Part shown: one piece after another, positions 15,467 to 23,731 of the stretch
Layout of the letters: every line of letters begins with the position of its first letter
How positions within the stretch are numbered: position 1 is the stretch's first letter
DNA from: Bordetella parapertussis
GTDB lineage: Bacteria; Pseudomonadota; Gammaproteobacteria; Burkholderiales; SG8-39
Reading direction: 5' to 3'
NCBI GenBank assembly: GCA_945897475.1
Contig: CAMDFL010000023.1
Coordinates: 1-40,275 of the forward strand
DNA length: 40,275 nucleotides
Translations under genes and position numbers: made by a program
The notes under the pieces: model-generated
Told to the model about the DNA's origin: nothing
Database searches by the model: none
Seen by the model: the letters and a program-made list of their open reading frames with translations, nothing else

Positions 15467-16525
15467 ATGAATCCGATCGATAGCGAACGCCTGCCGGTTG
15501 CCGTGCTTACCGGTTTTCTCGGCAGCGGCAAGACGACACTGTTGAACCGGTTGCTGCGTCACACGGACATGGGCGATGCGGCGGTCATCGTCAACGAGTT
15601 CGGCGAGATTGGAATCGACAATTTGCTGGTGGAAGCGAGTACCGAGGACATTGTCCTTCTTCCTTCGGGTTGCCTTTGTTGTACGGTGCGCGGCGACCTG
15701 GTCAACACCTTGCGCGAGCTGTCGATGAAGCGGGTGATGGGGGCGGTGCCGCCGTTTCGCCGCGTCCTCATTGAAACCACAGGGCTTGCGGATCCGGCAC
15801 CGATAATCCACGCATTGATGACGTTTCCGGTGACGCGGCGCTACCGCCTCGACGCGGTGCTGGCCACCGTCGACTGCGTCAATGGCGAGGCAACGCTGGA
15901 CAGTTATCCCGAAGCCGTGAAGCAGGTTGCCGTTGCCGACCGCTTGTTCCTTACCAAGACCGACCTCGCCTCGCAGGATGCGGTGGCGTCGCTGCGCGCA
16001 CGCCTGGTGGCACTCAACCCGGCGGCGCCCATAACGGCCTCCGGCGAGGATCTCTCACCCGCCATGCTGTTTGACGCAGCGCTGTACGATCCGGCGACCA
16101 AGACTGTCGACGTGCAGAACTGGTTGCGCACGGAGGCTTACGCAGGCCGCGAAAAAACCTCCGATGCGTTGCGCCATCGCACCGGAATAGACTCCTTTTG
16201 CAGCACTATCGACGATCCCCTTGAGTGGCGCCACATTGCAGCATGGCTGGATCTGCTTGCCGGGCACCGCGGTGAGCGGCTGCTGCGCGTAAAAGGAATT
16301 TTCAACGTGCGCGATGCCAAAGGGCCGATCGTCGTCCACGTCGTTCAGCACCTGTTCCATCCGCCGTTGCAACTAGAACGCTGGCCGGACGCCGACCGGC
16401 GCTCGCGCGTCGTCTTCATTACCCGCGACCTGCCGCGGGAGGTGATCGAAGAGACGCTCGCGACGCTGCGCAATGGGACTGGCGCTTCCTTCCAGTCCGA
16501 TTTATCGTCCCTTGCCTCCACCTGA
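15467..16525 (+). CDS. CobW/COG0523-family GTP-binding metallochaperone
   Basis: The protein has 352 residues. The Walker A motif GFLGSGKTT is at 16-24, the metal-binding CLCC motif of the CxCC type is at 69-72, a G3-like ETTGLADP follows, and the base-recognition motif is TKTD (variant of NKxD). A CobW C-terminal domain follows (LLRVKGIFNV). COG0523 GTPases deliver metals such as zinc, cobalt or iron to client enzymes. Its position 25 bp before a metal-dependent amidohydrolase gene suggests, as inference, that this enzyme is a client. The start at ATG 15467 follows directly after a promoter-like sequence. Confidence 0.9.
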   Translation: MNPIDSERLPVAVLTGFLGSGKTTLLNRLLRHTDMGDAAVIVNEFGEIGIDNLLVEASTEDIVLLPSGCLCCTVRGDLVNTLRELSMKRVMGAVPPFRRVLIETTGLADPAPIIHALMTFPVTRRYRLDAVLATVDCVNGEATLDSYPEAVKQVAVADRLFLTKTDLASQDAVASLRARLVALNPAAPITASGEDLSPAMLFDAALYDPATKTVDVQNWLRTEAYAGREKTSDALRHRTGIDSFCSTIDDPLEWRHIAAWLDLLAGHRGERLLRVKGIFNVRDAKGPIVVHVVQHLFHPPLQLERWPDADRRSRVVFITRDLPREVIEETLATLRNGTGASFQSDLSSLAST

Positions 16526-16550
16526 ATTTACCTCTGAACGGAACCATTCC

Positions 16551-17966
16551 ATGGAACTTGACACACTCATCTGCAACGCCCTCATCATCGGCGCCGAAGG
16601 CCGCCAGCACGGCAGCATCGGCATTCGCGGTGAGCGCATCGCCGGCATTTACGCGCCGGGCGCCGAACCTCCTGCGAAGGAAACCATCGACGCCGGCGGA
16701 AAAGCCCTGCTCCCGGGGGTGATCGACATGCACAGCCATCACCGAGAGGGGTCGCTGCCTGGATTTGAGTACAAGGACACGATATACAGCTCGACTCGCC
16801 AGTGCGCAGCCGGCGGAGTAACCACCTCGGTGGGCATGCCCAACGTCACACCCCCGCCCAACTCGCTGGACCTGCTGCACAAGCAGTTCGCGATCTACCA
16901 GCGAGATGCGATCGTCGACTGGAACTTCAATCCTGCCCCGACGCTGCTCGACGAAGTGCCGGCCATGGCGAAGACCGGCATCGCCGCATTCAAGATATTC
17001 ATGGTGGTCGACACCGGGCGCAGTTATCCGCACATGCCCGGCATCGGCGTGCACGATCATGGGAAATTGCTCAGCATCATGGAAGCCTGTGCCGCGCAGA
17101 ACGTGCCGTTGATGGTGCATCCGCACGACCAGGCGCTGATGGACCAGATCGAGCAGAAGTTCTGGGCGCGCGGCGAGCGCGATGCGCTTGCCTACGCCAA
17201 GGCCTATGCGGCGCATGATGGCGTCATCTGGGAATCCGCGATCTCGACACTGCTCCGGCTGCAGAAGGCCAGCGGCGTGCACCTGCACATCCTGCATACC
17301 CAGACCGCTGGAAGCGTTGATCTGATCCGACGCGCCAAGATGGCCGGGCAACGCGTCACCTGCGAGATCAACCCCTGGGCGCTGTTCCTGGGCTGCAGCT
17401 GGGCGGCCATCGAACGCCTGGGCTCCTACGCGCTTTCCTACTGGGTGCCCGAGAAAAACACGCCGGATCTCTGGGGCGGGCTCAAGGACGGCACCATAGA
17501 CATCGTCGCCACCGACCACGCCCCGCACACCCGCGAGGAAAAAGAGATCGGCTGGACCGACGGCTGGAAAGCGCACACCGGCACGCCTTCGACCCAGTTC
17601 TACCTGAGCTTGTTGCTCAACGCCGCGTCGCAGGGAAAAATTTCACTGGAACGGGTGGTCGAGGCAACCTCGACCGCGCCGGCGCGGATCTTCGGGCTGA
17701 TCGACAAGGGCGAAATCCGCGTGGGTGCCTTCGCGGACCTGGTGATTGCCGATCTTGACCGGGAAATGGTTATCCGCGACGAGGAGGTGCTGAGCCTCAC
17801 CGGCTGGACCCCCTATGCGGGCGACCAGGTCAAGGGCGTGCCGGTCAGGACGATGGTGCGTGGACGCACGGTCTATGTCGATGGCAAAGTGGTTGGCGAG
17901 AAGGGCTGGGGCAAGCAGGCCGTCGCGGAGTACCCGGGCTCAGCGTCCGCAAAACGCGCGGCGTGA
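16551..17966 (+). CDS. Cyclic amidohydrolase (dihydropyrimidinase/hydantoinase/dihydroorotase-like)
   Basis: The protein has 471 residues of the amidohydrolase superfamily TIM-barrel type. Metal ligands visible are HSH in GVIDMHSHHREG (His61, His63), a probable carboxylated lysine in AAFKIFM (Lys148), histidines around 190-192 (MVHPHD), HILHT and the catalytic ATDHAPH. This pattern belongs to enzymes that open cyclic amides or imides such as dihydropyrimidines, hydantoins, allantoin or dihydroorotate. The next genes encode an SsuC/SsuB-like transporter and overlap it by GTGA. The CobW-like metallochaperone is upstream. It probably acts in the cytoplasm on an imported cyclic amide. Confidence 0.85.
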   Translation: MELDTLICNALIIGAEGRQHGSIGIRGERIAGIYAPGAEPPAKETIDAGGKALLPGVIDMHSHHREGSLPGFEYKDTIYSSTRQCAAGGVTTSVGMPNVTPPPNSLDLLHKQFAIYQRDAIVDWNFNPAPTLLDEVPAMAKTGIAAFKIFMVVDTGRSYPHMPGIGVHDHGKLLSIMEACAAQNVPLMVHPHDQALMDQIEQKFWARGERDALAYAKAYAAHDGVIWESAISTLLRLQKASGVHLHILHTQTAGSVDLIRRAKMAGQRVTCEINPWALFLGCSWAAIERLGSYALSYWVPEKNTPDLWGGLKDGTIDIVATDHAPHTREEKEIGWTDGWKAHTGTPSTQFYLSLLLNAASQGKISLERVVEATSTAPARIFGLIDKGEIRVGAFADLVIADLDREMVIRDEEVLSLTGWTPYAGDQVKGVPVRTMVRGRTVYVDGKVVGEKGWGKQAVAEYPGSASAKRAA

Positions 17967-18754
17967 GAGCGTTTTTCGAATGGCTGGAGAGCGAGGCGCG
18001 CGGCGCGGGCGCGACACGTGTTGCGCTTTCGTTCGCCGTCTTTTTCATTGCGTGGCAGCTGCTGGCGCTGCTTGTCACCAACACCATGATCATGGCGCCG
18101 CCGCTTGCGGTATTCAAATCGCTCTGGGTCGAGACGCAAAGCGGCGCAATGTGGAAGCATGCCCTGGCCACGGTGGGCGTGGTGCTGTTTTCGTTTCCGG
18201 TCGCGGTGTTGCTGGGAGTGATGATCGGTCTTGCCCTTGCTTCGAGCAAGCTCATGACCCTCACCGCGGGCCCTTTGCTCACCGCGCTGTACTCGGTGCC
18301 GGTGGTCGCGCTGGCGCCGCTGTTCATCTCCTGGCTCGGCCTGGGGCTTGCGTCCAAATTCGTCATCGTCGTGCTGGTGGCGGTTTTTCCGGTGATTGTC
18401 TCGACCGAGGTCGCGCTGCGCTCCACTGACGCGCACCTCATCGAAGCCGCGCGCTCGTTCAACGCCAGCCGTGCGCAGATTTTCACGACCGTCACCTTCC
18501 CGTTCGCGGTGCCCTTCATCGTCGGTGGTGTGCGCGTGGCATGGGCGCGCGCGCTGGTGGGTGTGGTGGTGGCGGAGTTTTTCGGCGCATTCGCGGGATT
18601 CGGCTTCGCCATTCTTGCGGCCGGCCAGACCTTCGACACCCCGGTGCTGCTGGGATACGTGTTCGTGCTTGGCATCCTGGGACTCCTCGGCAGCGTGCTG
18701 CTGCGCGCGCTGGAGCGCCATCTCGCCCCCTGGCGCGAGGAGTTGGGCCAGTGA
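17963..18754 (+). CDS. ABC transporter permease, SsuC/TauC/ThiX-like
   Basis: The protein has 263 residues and about six membrane segments. The EAA-type cytoplasmic loop is visible as IEAARSFNASRAQIFTTVTF. It starts with GTG overlapping the stop of the amidohydrolase gene and overlaps the ATPase gene in turn. The family imports sulfonates, nitrate, pyrimidine precursors and similar small anions or rings. Confidence 0.9.
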   Translation: MRAFFEWLESEARGAGATRVALSFAVFFIAWQLLALLVTNTMIMAPPLAVFKSLWVETQSGAMWKHALATVGVVLFSFPVAVLLGVMIGLALASSKLMTLTAGPLLTALYSVPVVALAPLFISWLGLGLASKFVIVVLVAVFPVIVSTEVALRSTDAHLIEAARSFNASRAQIFTTVTFPFAVPFIVGGVRVAWARALVGVVVAEFFGAFAGFGFAILAAGQTFDTPVLLGYVFVLGILGLLGSVLLRALERHLAPWREELGQ

Positions 18755-19548
18755 GCGCCCCCATCCTCGAAGTCCGCGCCGTCAGCAAGACCTTCCAGCG
18801 CACCGGGAAGCCTTCCGTGGAGGCGCTTGCGCGCATCGACCTGGCCTTCGCCCCCGGCGAGTTCGTTTCCATCGTCGGTGCCAGCGGCAGCGGAAAATCG
18901 ACACTGATTCGAATCATCGATGGCCTGGTGCAGCCCACCTCGGGCGAAGTCTACGTCGAAGGCAAGCGAGTGACCTCGCCCGGCGCGGATCGCGCCGTGG
19001 TGTTCCAGCAGGACTCGCTCCTGCCATGGAAATCGGTGATGGACAATGTGATGTATGGCTTGCGCATCGCCCGGGTGCCGCACGCCGAGGCCCGGGCCAA
19101 GGCGCAGCATTTCATCGATCTGGCGGGCCTGACGGGTTTCGAGACGCATTACCCGCACCAGCTCTCGGGCGGGATGCGGCAGCGGGTCAATGTCGCGCGG
19201 GCGCTCGCGGTGAGCCCGAAAATCCTGCTGTTGGACGAGCCCTTCGCGGCGCTGGACTCCCAGACGCGCGAGATCATGCAAACCGAACTTCTGAAAATAT
19301 GGGATGCGCAGCAGAAGACGGTGGTGCTGATCACCCATCAGATCGAGGAGGCGGTGTTTCTTTCCGATCGCGTCGTGGTGTTCAGCGCCCGCCCCGGCAC
19401 GGTAAAGGCTTCGATTACGATCGACTTGCCGCGGCCGCGCACGCTGGCGATGAAACGCACCGGTGTTTTCACCGGACACGTCGACCATATCTGGAAGCTG
19501 ATCGAGGACGAGGTGCGCAGCGCGATGGGTCTGGCGACACTGACCTGA
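18751..19548 (+). CDS. ABC transporter ATPase, SsuB/TauB-like
   Basis: The protein has 265 residues with Walker A GASGSGKST, Q-loop VVFQQDSLLPW, signature LSGGMRQRV, Walker B ILLLDEPFAALD and H-loop LITHQIEEAV. The start is GTG 18751, overlapping the permease stop. It energises the SsuC-like permease. Either of the two nearby THI5/NMT1-like binding proteins could supply substrate. Confidence 0.92.
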   Translation: MSAPILEVRAVSKTFQRTGKPSVEALARIDLAFAPGEFVSIVGASGSGKSTLIRIIDGLVQPTSGEVYVEGKRVTSPGADRAVVFQQDSLLPWKSVMDNVMYGLRIARVPHAEARAKAQHFIDLAGLTGFETHYPHQLSGGMRQRVNVARALAVSPKILLLDEPFAALDSQTREIMQTELLKIWDAQQKTVVLITHQIEEAVFLSDRVVVFSARPGTVKASITIDLPRPRTLAMKRTGVFTGHVDHIWKLIEDEVRSAMGLATLT

Positions 19549-19602
19549 TCGAATTGGCTTGCCACCGGGAAGCAGCGATCGAGGCAAGGACCCGGGCGGC
19601 GA

Positions 19603-19628
19603 GGCAGGCGCCGCGGCGGCGGCCTGCC
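19603..19628. terminator. GC-rich hairpin between convergent genes
   Basis: GGCAGGC (19603-19609) and GCCTGCC (19622-19628) are 7-bp arms around a GC-rich loop, between the ATPase and the minus-strand binding-protein gene. There is no T-tract, so a terminator role is only likely by position. Confidence 0.35.
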
Positions 19629-19652
19629 GGCACTTCAAGCCTGTGAGCGCGC

Positions 19653-20627
19653 CTATTTCCCGGCGAGGAAACTGCGGTCGAAATAGCGCTCCAGCGCGAA
19701 TGGTTTGCGCGGCGAGGATCCCAGTGCAATCGCATCGTCAATGGCCATGATGTTCTGCAGTCCGGCGGCGCTCAGCATCAGGTCGCGCGGAATCGCCTTT
19801 TGCTCAATGATCACGAACTGGTAGGACGCGTCGGCGACATCCGCCGCGCTCTTGGTGTAGTTGGCAAGGATTTTCCCGGCTTCGGCGCGATTGGCGGTGT
19901 TGTTGATCCATTCAGCGGCGTCGCGCAGCGCGAGCGTGACCGCCACGGCCGGCCTGCGGTTTTTCTGCGCCCAGGCCGTGTTTACGATCAACGGTGTCTG
20001 CACATACTCCTCCTTGTACACATCAAGGATTTTCATGTTGTCGCGCTCACCGAGGGTGTCGAATGGCGCGAGCATCAGCGCGCCCTGAACCTGCCCGGCC
20101 TTGAGCGAAAGCAGGCGATCGCGCGAATTGGCGATCGAGACCATCTGCACGCCGCGCGGATCGACATTGAGATTTTTCAGCTGGTAGCGCAGCAGGTTGG
20201 CGGTGCCGCCTTCGACCGCCCCGGCGGTAACGGGCTTGCCCGCGAGCTCCGCCGCCGTTTTGATGCCGGGGGCGCCCATCAGGCGCAGTATGGTGCGGCC
20301 AAGCACGGCGCCGGTGATGACGACCGGTGCACCCTGGTCGATAGCGCGTATGACGACATCGCCCAGCGACACCCCTGCGTCCGCGCTGCCGGTGGACACC
20401 GCCTGCAGCAGCGCCGGGCTGGACGCCGTTTGCAGGACATCGACGCTAATGCCGCGCGCGGCGTACATCCTGCGTTCCTCGGCGATCGCGTGCAGCCACA
20501 GCAGGGCGCTTGGCGCAAGCACCGCGAGCCGCACGGTTTCGAGCTTGGCCTGTGCAAGCGCGGCGCGCGGTCCGGCGCCGACAAGAGCGGCAGAACAAAG
20601 CAGAAATAAAAAGAGATTGCGTCGCAT
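19653..20627 (-). CDS. ABC transporter substrate-binding protein, SsuA/THI5 (NMT1) type
   Basis: The protein has 324 residues with a signal peptide (MRRNLFLFLLCSAALVGAG, cut after ALAQA) and an NMT1/THI5-like periplasmic fold (ARGISVDVLQTASSP, GSADAGVSLGDVVIRA, ELAGKPVTAGAVEGG). AGGGGGA precedes the ATG. It is convergent with the SsuC/SsuB-like genes and divergent from the IclR gene, so it is the likely secreted component of that transporter, with IclR as the likely regulator (inference). Confidence 0.88.
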   Translation of the reverse strand: MRRNLFLFLLCSAALVGAGPRAALAQAKLETVRLAVLAPSALLWLHAIAEERRMYAARGISVDVLQTASSPALLQAVSTGSADAGVSLGDVVIRAIDQGAPVVITGAVLGRTILRLMGAPGIKTAAELAGKPVTAGAVEGGTANLLRYQLKNLNVDPRGVQMVSIANSRDRLLSLKAGQVQGALMLAPFDTLGERDNMKILDVYKEEYVQTPLIVNTAWAQKNRRPAVAVTLALRDAAEWINNTANRAEAGKILANYTKSAADVADASYQFVIIEQKAIPRDLMLSAAGLQNIMAIDDAIALGSSPRKPFALERYFDRSFLAGK

Positions 20628-20753
20628 GATTTTCCCCCTTTGTGCGTTGACCGGTTGATCAGTTATGCTAGCACACGTTTTTCAGCAAGCGATTAATCGA
20701 GGCATATGTCCAGATGACATTTCTCAAATACCCGGAAACAGGGAGCGCTTGAC

Positions 20754-21584
20754 TTGGGCCAGGCCAGCAGCGCCCGCCGTCTCCTCGGGCTGCTGGATAT
20801 GTTTTCCCCGCAACAACCGGTTTGGACCGTCGAGGGCATGGCGCGCCGTGCCAAGCTGTCGGTCTCGACCACCTACCGGTATGTTCGCGACCTTACCGCT
20901 GTCGGCCTGCTCGCGCCGGCGGGCGCGCCAGGTTATGTGCTCGGGCCGGCGATCATCGAATACGACCGGCAGATCCGGCAAAGCGATCCACTGCTGCTGA
21001 AGGCGGTGCCCGTGGCGCGTTGGCTGCTGCAGCAGGCAGCCCCGAACGGCGCGGTGGTCATTTCGCGCTGGTACCGCGACAAGGTCATGTGCCTGCACCA
21101 GGAGTCCGGCGGCGCGCATCCGCTGGCGGCAAGCTACGAGCGCGGCCTGCCGATGTCGCTGTTCCGCGGCGCGACCTCCAAGATCATTCTCGCCAATTTG
21201 CCGGACAGGCTGCTGCGGCGCTTGTTCGATGCGCGAAGAAGAGAGGCCATGGCAGCGGGCCTCGGCGGGGACTGGACGCAATTTCGCCGCTCGCTGCGGG
21301 TGCTGCGCGATGCCGGCGTCTGCCAGACGGCATCCGAAGTCGCCGCAGGCCGCATCGGCATAGCGGCCCCGATTTTCTCCGATGGCAAGGTGCTGGGCAG
21401 TCTTTCCATCGTTCTGGCCAAACACACCATGACCTCTCCGGTGTCGGCGCGCCTTCGGGCGCTGGTCATTGCCGCTGGCGCCGAAGTCAGCGCGGCACTG
21501 AATCCGGCAATGACACGCCGAACCAGCAGGAAACCCTCGAAGGGAAATAAGGGCAGCGCTGGTCCGGCGGCCCTAAAATCCTGA
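20754..21584 (+). CDS. IclR-family transcriptional regulator
   Basis: The protein has 276 residues. An N-terminal winged helix-turn-helix spans about residues 8-60 (LGLLDMFSPQQPVWTVEGMA, then SVSTTYRYVRDL), followed by an IclR effector-binding domain (GLPMSLFRGATSKIILANLP, RIGIAAPIFSDGKVLGSLSI). The start is TTG 20754, with GGGAG upstream. IclR proteins usually control adjacent catabolic genes. It lies between two binding-protein genes and is divergent from the first. The basic C-terminal tail (RRTSRKPSKGNKG) is not typical of the family. Confidence 0.88.
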   Translation: MGQASSARRLLGLLDMFSPQQPVWTVEGMARRAKLSVSTTYRYVRDLTAVGLLAPAGAPGYVLGPAIIEYDRQIRQSDPLLLKAVPVARWLLQQAAPNGAVVISRWYRDKVMCLHQESGGAHPLAASYERGLPMSLFRGATSKIILANLPDRLLRRLFDARRREAMAAGLGGDWTQFRRSLRVLRDAGVCQTASEVAAGRIGIAAPIFSDGKVLGSLSIVLAKHTMTSPVSARLRALVIAAGAEVSAALNPAMTRRTSRKPSKGNKGSAGPAALKS

Positions 21585-21615
21585 TTCTCCGTGCGCCTAG
21601 ATATTGCAATGGGCA

Positions 21616-22545
21616 TCAGAGCCCTTTCATCGCCCGCTCGTAATAAGTGAGGTCGATGTAACGTTCCGGTGGCGGGGGATTGCCGCCCCACTGGCCCTCT
21701 ATTTCGGCGCGAAGCTTGAGCACGTTGCGAAACCCCGGCAGGTCGAACTTCGCATCGATCGCGAAGCCGGCCTGCGGATCAATGGCAATTTCATAGCAAC
21801 GGGTCGCAATGTCCTGCGGCAGGTACAGGCCGGCCGCCAGCATGCCGATCGCTTCTGCCCTGTTGGCCGGGTCGAGCGTCCAGCGCAGACCCTCGACGTA
21901 AGCCTGCACGTAACGCACCAGCACGCCGGCGTTTTCAGAGGCCCAGGAGCGCAGCGCAAAACCGGTGGTGGATTGATAGGGGCCAATCATATCGACTGCC
22001 ACGCCCATGTCCTTCAGTCCGGCACGTTCGGCGTGGATGGCGAAGGGCAGGTTGAGCATCGCTGCCTTGTAGGATTTTTCATCTCGCATGCCTTCCAGGC
22101 GGAAGCGCGTCGCGCCGAGCGATTTGACCGCGTAGTCACCGCGGTTGAGGCCATGGTTCTTGAGCACCTTGTAGAGGATCAGCGCAAACGCGGTATCGGG
22201 GGCATCGACCACGACCGTTTTGCCGCGCAGATCCGCCAGCGATCCCACATCCGGCTGCACAAACAGATGATTGAAGCCGTTATCCCCGCCAATGAACACC
22301 AGTGTGTCGACTTTGGCGAGTTCCGCCATCGCTACGGCGTTATCCACCGAAGTGTGCACGATCTGGTAGCGCCCCTCGGCCAGGCCGTTGCGCAGTTCCT
22401 CCGAGTTGGGCGCCACCGGTAGATCCACGGCGAGCCCGCGTCCGGCAAAAAAGCCCTTTTGCTGCGCGGCATAAAGAGGCAGGTTCTGCACGCCCTGGAA
22501 AAGCATGACATTCAGGCGCAAGGTCGGGGTCTGGCGCGGCGTCAA
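21616..22545 (-). CDS. ABC transporter substrate-binding protein, NMT1/THI5-like, start uncertain
   Basis: Family similarity begins at TLRLNVMLFQGVQNLPLYAA and runs through FAGRGLAVDLPVAPNSEEL, RYQIVHTSVDNAVAMAEL and DLRGKTVVVDAPDTAFAL to ERYIDLTYYERAMKGL. A TTG at 22545 with AGGG upstream gives about 309 residues. The frame stays open to 22749, but the extra part lacks a signal peptide and family likeness. GAAGGAG further upstream is followed by an ATG in another frame that stops after 18 codons, so a frameshift that removed the signal peptide is possible. It is convergent with IclR. If truly leaderless it would not work as a normal periplasmic binding protein. Confidence 0.75.
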   Translation of the reverse strand: MTPRQTPTLRLNVMLFQGVQNLPLYAAQQKGFFAGRGLAVDLPVAPNSEELRNGLAEGRYQIVHTSVDNAVAMAELAKVDTLVFIGGDNGFNHLFVQPDVGSLADLRGKTVVVDAPDTAFALILYKVLKNHGLNRGDYAVKSLGATRFRLEGMRDEKSYKAAMLNLPFAIHAERAGLKDMGVAVDMIGPYQSTTGFALRSWASENAGVLVRYVQAYVEGLRWTLDPANRAEAIGMLAAGLYLPQDIATRCYEIAIDPQAGFAIDAKFDLPGFRNVLKLRAEIEGQWGGNPPPPERYIDLTYYERAMKGL

Positions 22546-22886
22546 GCGAGCACCCTGCGGATTCGCGCAGCCACCCCCGGAAACACAATTCCTGTCATCA
22601 AGATTCTTGACTCCTTCGACGAGGACAAAGCGGCCTTTGCCAGTCCATCGAGCACTTGTTCGCGCGCCCCTTGGCTGAAATTCGGATCGGGCGTACGTTA
22701 CGCCTCGCAATATCACCGGTCGTCGCTTGCGGCTGGCGGGGTGAATCATAATCTGGAAATGCGCCCCCGCCCCCCCCTGTCGAGTGTCGTCAATTCATTC
22801 TGGCTGCACGGGTTCGCCGACACCTCTGCAGGAGTGGTGCTAAGGGCGCGTCCCTGGGCGTAGAATTCAGGAAAATGGAGGCACCC
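22546..22886. other. Divergent gap between binding-protein and hydrolase genes
   Basis: About 340 bp hold no recognised gene apart from a possible N-terminal extension of the binding protein. A GGAGG ribosome binding site for the hydrolase lies at 22877-22881. No convincing promoter was seen. Confidence 0.4.
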
Positions 22887-23618
22887 ATGGACGAACCGGT
22901 CTGGAACCAGTTTCTGACAGAGCGCGACAAGCAGGTGTTTGCCGCAAGCGGCTACGGCGCGCGCCAGGGGTTCGGCAAGCGGCCGGCGCTCTTGATCATC
23001 GACGTCAATTACAACTTCTGCGGCGACCGGCCCGAGCCGATCCTGCAGTCGATCAAGCGCTGGCGCAATTCCTGCGGTGATGAAGCCTGGGTGGGTGTGC
23101 GCGCGATCAAGCGGCTGCTCGCGGCTGCGCGCGAGAGGCGTCTGCCGGTAATCTATACCACTGGCGTGCGGCGGCCGGACAACTGGGATGCGGGCGCGTG
23201 GGCCTGGAAGAACACCCGCAACAGCGAGCGCCCGACCACTTCGGGGACGGCCCTGGCCGGCGACACCATCATCGCGGAGATCGCGCCGCAGGCGCGCGAC
23301 ATCGTCATCGAGAAGCTCAAGGCGAGCGCGTTTCACGGCACGCCGCTTGGCAGCTTTCTCACACTGCTGGGCGCGGACAGCCTGATCGTCACCGGCACCA
23401 CCACCAGCGGTTGCGTGCGTGCGACGGTGCTGGACGCTTTTGCCGAAAACTACCGGGTGGCGGTGGTGGAGGAAGGCTGCTTCGACCGCTCACAGGCAAG
23501 CCACGCCATCAACCTTTGCGACATGCACGCGAAATACGCCGACGTGGTCAAGCTGGAAGAAACCATCGCGTACATCCAGTCGCTGCCGCAGGGCATGTTC
23601 CGACTGCCGCTTGGCTAG
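22887..23618 (+). CDS. Isochorismatase-fold cysteine hydrolase (N-carbamoylsarcosine amidase-like)
   Basis: The protein has 243 residues with the isochorismatase-like catalytic triad: Asp39 in LLIIDVNYNF, Lys143 in VIEKLKASAFHGT and the nucleophile Cys176 in TTTSGCVRAT, preceded by the usual cis-peptide region. Family members split amides, ureido groups or nicotinamide-like substrates. ATG 22887 is chosen over ATG 22875 because GGAGG sits 5 nt before it. An amidohydrolase and this enzyme in one region suit a two-step opening and decarbamoylation of a cyclic ureide or imide, though that is inference. Confidence 0.85.
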   Translation: MDEPVWNQFLTERDKQVFAASGYGARQGFGKRPALLIIDVNYNFCGDRPEPILQSIKRWRNSCGDEAWVGVRAIKRLLAAARERRLPVIYTTGVRRPDNWDAGAWAWKNTRNSERPTTSGTALAGDTIIAEIAPQARDIVIEKLKASAFHGTPLGSFLTLLGADSLIVTGTTTSGCVRATVLDAFAENYRVAVVEEGCFDRSQASHAINLCDMHAKYADVVKLEETIAYIQSLPQGMFRLPLG

Positions 23619-23731
23619 CCACTCGGTCGCGACCCGGGGCGTCAAGCAGGCAGGTGTCGCGGCGGCGGGCGGGGGTGCGCGCGGCGCGGCGCGCCAAACA
23701 ATACGTTGCGGCTGATCGCGCATTGCCCGAG

